DNA of 14,832 bases from JBCCTJ01 sp039198585 (GTDB taxonomy: Bacteria > Bacteroidota > Bacteroidia > Cytophagales > Amoebophilaceae): assembly GCA_039198585.1 (NCBI GenBank), contig JBCCTJ010000023.1:1-14832 (forward strand), written 5' to 3'. Shown one piece after another: positions 14,510-14,832 of this stretch; position 1 is the stretch's first letter; every line of letters begins with the position of its first letter. The notes below the pieces were generated by a model. That model saw only the letters and a list, made by a program, of their open reading frames with translations, ran no database searches and had not been told where the DNA came from. The position numbers and the translations under genes are program-made.

Positions 14510-14832
14510 CTAAGTCACTTTTCTAAGAATCAGCGTGGCACTCATCCGATGACCTATTTTCACGGCATTAGCTGTATGTATTCCAAAAAATATCCAAAGT
14601 CTTTCTGTTTTTGCTGTACGAGCATTGATTCTTTTTCATTTCCAAAGGTTCCTTCTAAGAAGTTAGCTCTTTGTTTTCTTAAGGTACTTGCTATCTGTTT
14701 TCACTCTTTTTCATTTTTTCCTGCTCTATTTTTGTGTACAAAGTCAGTCTTAATCTCTTCGACAGTTATAAATTTCCTGTTTACATCAATAGCATCAATA
14801 GCATCAATAGCATCAATAGCATCAATAGCATC
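14510..14832 (-). pseudogene. DDE transposase C-terminus, broken (IS1182/IS5-like)
   Basis: Entering from the right edge, the minus strand encodes a (Asp-Ala-Ile) repeat, then FITVEEIKTDFVHKNRAGKN and EKE, followed by an in-frame TGA where Trp would be expected. It continues as KQIASTLRKQRANFLEGTFG and NEKE. A one-base frameshift near 14590 then gives IFFGIHTANAVKIGHRM and SATLILRKVT, with TAG at 14510-14512. The LEGTFGNEK and FGIHTANA blocks match the C-terminal part of DDE transposases abundant in Bacteroidetes endosymbionts (R-x-x-x-LEGSFG-x-EK ... FFGIHTANA). The exact IS family is uncertain; IS1182- or IS5-like is my best reading. The TGA and the frameshift make it a pseudogene. Confidence 0.75.
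14784..14832. repeat. 9-bp tandem repeat, five copies and running off the edge
   Basis: CATCAATAG is repeated perfectly five times (14784-14828) plus four bases up to the window end. On the minus strand it reads as Asp-Ala-Ile repeated in the transposase pseudogene frame, so the expansion kept the frame. The true copy number is not visible. Confidence 0.9.

Larger units (their letters stand above)
14313..14832 (-). mobile_element. 3' part of a second decayed insertion sequence
   Basis: The region contains the C-terminal part of a DDE transposase pseudogene and about 200 nt of non-coding tail. GAGGGTGTCATAAGTAAAG beginning at 14313 looks like an IS end (GAGGGTGTCA-type terminus), but the partner repeat is outside the window, so the edge is tentative. 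It is unrelated to the IS256 element at 9296-10534. Confidence 0.5.

Noticed and set aside
14690..14700. TGA at a position where Trp is expected, suggesting TGA recoded as Trp
   Set aside because: mutY ends in TGA at a normal C-terminus, and the transposase also has a frameshift, so this is simple decay.
14784..14832. Possible CRISPR-like array at the right edge
   Set aside because: The unit is a 9-bp head-to-tail repeat without spacers, in frame with a transposase.

Overview
The window looks like part of the chromosome of a low-GC intracellular member of the Bacteroidetes, most like the Amoebophilaceae (Amoebophilus/Cardinium-type symbionts of amoebae or arthropods). Four things point there. 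The left edge holds the C-terminus of a Bacteroidetes-type histone H1-like protein. The isoleucyl-tRNA synthetase has the Bacteroidetes-style GxPGxHH form of the HIGH motif. Start codons lack Shine-Dalgarno sequences, and several are preceded by Bacteroidetes promoter elements (TTTG, then 17-23 nt, then TAnnTTTG). Intact housekeeping genes alternate with decayed transposases, as is usual in these genomes. I cannot decide the genus from the sequence alone.

Layout, left to right. 3-119: end of the H1-like protein gene, followed by a strong hairpin terminator. 209-600: gene-free leader. 601-1734 (+): mutY. 1865-3875 (-): a DMT/EamA transporter gene and mnmA, a tightly coupled pair read leftward. 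3999-5053 (+): pnuC and a small exported protein of unknown function, divergent from mnmA. 5054-5425: AT-rich gap with a perfect 21-bp inverted repeat. 5426-8722 (+): ileS. 8857-9123 (+): tRNA-Ser(GCU), tRNA-Pro(UGG) and tRNA-Arg(UCU) behind a consensus promoter. 9296-10534: a dead IS256-family element with recognisable terminal inverted repeats, inserted among short ORF remnants. 10970-11470 (-): rpsU and rpsT. 11644-13202 (-): sodA and prmC, with only 2 nt between them. 13260-14121 (-): small, probably frameshifted membrane or exported ORFs of unknown function. 14313-14832 (-): the end of a second, unrelated, decayed DDE transposase, whose coding sequence carries a 9-bp tandem repeat at the window edge.

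The intact genes serve translation and genome upkeep: MutY removes adenine opposite 8-oxoG, MnmA thiolates tRNA wobble uridine, IleS charges tRNA-Ile, S20 and S21 are small-subunit proteins, PrmC methylates release factors, and three tRNAs are encoded. SodA handles superoxide. Two transport proteins, PnuC for nicotinamide riboside or a related NAD precursor and an EamA carrier, fit a host-dependent metabolism. I found no CRISPR array, phage module, toxin-antitoxin pair or secretion locus that I could support. The least explained part is the cluster of broken small ORFs at 13.3-14.1 kb.
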